This document shows positions 63,224-64,000 of a stretch of 64,000 bases of DNA, in pieces; position 1 is the first letter of the stretch; each line of letters opens with the position of its first letter. The notes beneath the pieces are model-generated. The model ran no database searches. It was not told the DNA's origin and worked only from the letters and a program-made list of their open reading frames with translations. The translations under genes and the position numbers were made by a program. This DNA is from CAMDPA01 sp964574325 (GTDB lineage Bacteria; Pseudomonadota; Alphaproteobacteria; Rhizobiales; Hyphomicrobiaceae), in assembly GCA_964574325.1 (NCBI GenBank), contig CAZNMY010000015.1:1-64000 (forward strand). The letters are read 5' to 3'.

Positions 63224-63853
63224 CTATCTCGCGCGGCGGACCACGAAGCGGATCTCACCTTCCTGCCGGCCGCTCGCGGGATTTGGGACTGGCGCCAGGG
63301 TGACGCTCTCCAGCGCTTTGCCGAGCGCTGCTGCGGGACCGTCTCGGCGGAGATCATCGTCGCCCCTGAAATAGAGCTGGGTCGTCAGCGTCGGCCCGCC
63401 CGGCGGATGGATCTTGACGTGAATGTGCCGCGCGCGGCCCGGATAGCGGGCCGGAATGATCGTTCTGAAGCTGAAAGCGCCGGCCGCGTCGGAGACTGTC
63501 TGGCCATAGAACTGGAACGCCATGTCGCGGTTCTTCATTTTGCTGTCGCCGGGGTGCAGATAGATGCCTTGCGCGTCGGTCTGCCAGATTTCGATGCGGG
63601 CGTTCGCGATGGCGCGAGCTTCGGGATCGACGACCACACCTTTGATGTCGATTGCGTCGCCCTTGGCTACGGGGCCAGTGCCGATGCGGGTGAGGTCGTT
63701 GTCCGTCTCGCTCGGCTTGACGCGCGAAGGGTAGTAGGGGCCTTCGGTCTGGGGCGGTGTGAGCGGTAGCTTCTGTTGCGCGCCGGCAGATGATGCGACG
63801 GCGTGAGCTACGGCAAGTGCGGACAGGCCGATGGCGAGCGTGAAAGTGCGCAT
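63224..63853 (-). CDS. Exported intradiol ring-cleavage dioxygenase-like protein
   Basis: This 209-residue protein has a signal peptide (MRTFTLAIGLSALAVAHAV, cleaved near AQQKL), unusual for a cytoplasmic type of enzyme. The iron-binding pattern of intradiol dioxygenases is visible: TEGPYYP (Tyr), GIYLHPG (Tyr), and GRARHIHVKIHP with a pair of His. These Fe(III) enzymes open catechols between the hydroxyls. Exported forms with this arrangement are found in several proteobacteria and act on unknown aromatics. It is not in an operon. Confidence 0.82.
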   Translation of the reverse strand: MRTFTLAIGLSALAVAHAVASSAGAQQKLPLTPPQTEGPYYPSRVKPSETDNDLTRIGTGPVAKGDAIDIKGVVVDPEARAIANARIEIWQTDAQGIYLHPGDSKMKNRDMAFQFYGQTVSDAAGAFSFRTIIPARYPGRARHIHVKIHPPGGPTLTTQLYFRGDDDLRRDGPAAALGKALESVTLAPVPNPASGRQEGEIRFVVRRAR

Positions 63854-63937
63854 GGGGGCTCCTCTACGGTGAAGAATGGAGCGGAAACGCTGGAGCCGAG
63901 CCCATGCCGTCGCTGTCTCACTCGATCGTGATCGAGG

Positions 63938-64000
63938 CTATGCCGCGACAGCCTCGAACAACATGTCGAGCGCGGTTTCGACCGTCGCCATCCGGATTTG
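63938..64000 (-). CDS. 3' end of a probable CinA/PncC-type gene (partial)
   Basis: Only the last 20 residues (QIRMATVETALDMLFEAVAA) and the TAG stop fall in the window; the gene runs off the right edge. The segment resembles the C-terminal helix of CinA-family nicotinamide-nucleotide amidohydrolases, and cinA commonly lies next to lipA-COQ10 in Rhizobiales. This is a positional inference and too short to prove. Confidence 0.45.
   Translation of the reverse strand, partial: QIRMATVETALDMLFEAVAA

Overview
The window is a GC-rich chromosomal segment (third codon positions are strongly G/C) from an alphaproteobacterium, most likely of the order Hyphomicrobiales (Rhizobiales). Three things point there: conserved local gene orders (mtaB-ftsY-yciB; argH-lptM-lysA; lipA-COQ10-like followed by what looks like cinA), several families typical of that order (DUF1254/DUF1214 pair, Bug solute-binding proteins, YcgN), and palindromic intergenic repeats of rhizobial style. 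A Xanthobacteraceae/Bradyrhizobiaceae-type host is a guess. No rRNA, tRNA, CRISPR array, prophage or intact insertion sequence was found. About 58 complete protein genes plus one partial gene are described.

Layout. 1-5181: polyprenyl diphosphate synthase, DUF2007, a tRNA1Val-type methyltransferase and an S49 peptidase, then a GrdB-like protein and a His-rich ZrgA-type zinc protein with a Zur-box-like site in front. 5393-10442: mtaB, ftsY, two tandem YciB-type septation proteins and a MarR regulator. 10535-16025 (minus): asd, a TauE-type permease, the DUF1254/DUF1214 pair and a class A penicillin-binding protein. 16310-18240: YcgN and MetY. 18487-27430 (minus) is the accessory-looking part: two paralogous exported haem-binding propeller proteins, a caspase/legumain-fold C13 protein and three Bug-type binding proteins without transporter genes. 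27792-31292 is a TIR-transmembrane-WD40 giant.

31731-39240: quinone oxidoreductase, amino-acid permease, nadC, an isoprenylcysteine-methyltransferase-like membrane protein, RNase D, a 270-base structured inverted-repeat element and a PRMT-like methyltransferase. 39487-42931 (minus) is an envelope-like cluster: two four-helix SMR/ArnE-ArnF-type proteins, a DegT-type aminotransferase and a FemAB-like acyltransferase. Then follow an orphan histidine kinase, a GST, an MBL hydrolase with a Fe-S uracil-DNA glycosylase, an Arg/Tyr-rich exported protein, TlpA, argH-lptM-lysA, an RlmL-like methyltransferase, a cupin/hydrolase/LLM-oxidoreductase catabolic operon, a lysozyme-like protein, enoyl-CoA hydratase, a GCS2 ligase, GlsB, lipA, a COQ10-like protein, an exported intradiol dioxygenase and the 3' end of a probable cinA.

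Housekeeping functions dominate: isoprenoid/quinone supply (ispB, COQ10-like), aspartate-family amino acids (asd, lysA, metY), arginine (argH), NAD (nadC), lipoate (lipA), SRP targeting (ftsY), and cell wall and division (PBP, YciB). The parts most likely to hold new biology are the TIR-WD40 protein, the twin haem propellers, the SMR/DegT/FemAB cluster, the extended YciB paralogue and the inverted-repeat element at 37987-38256.
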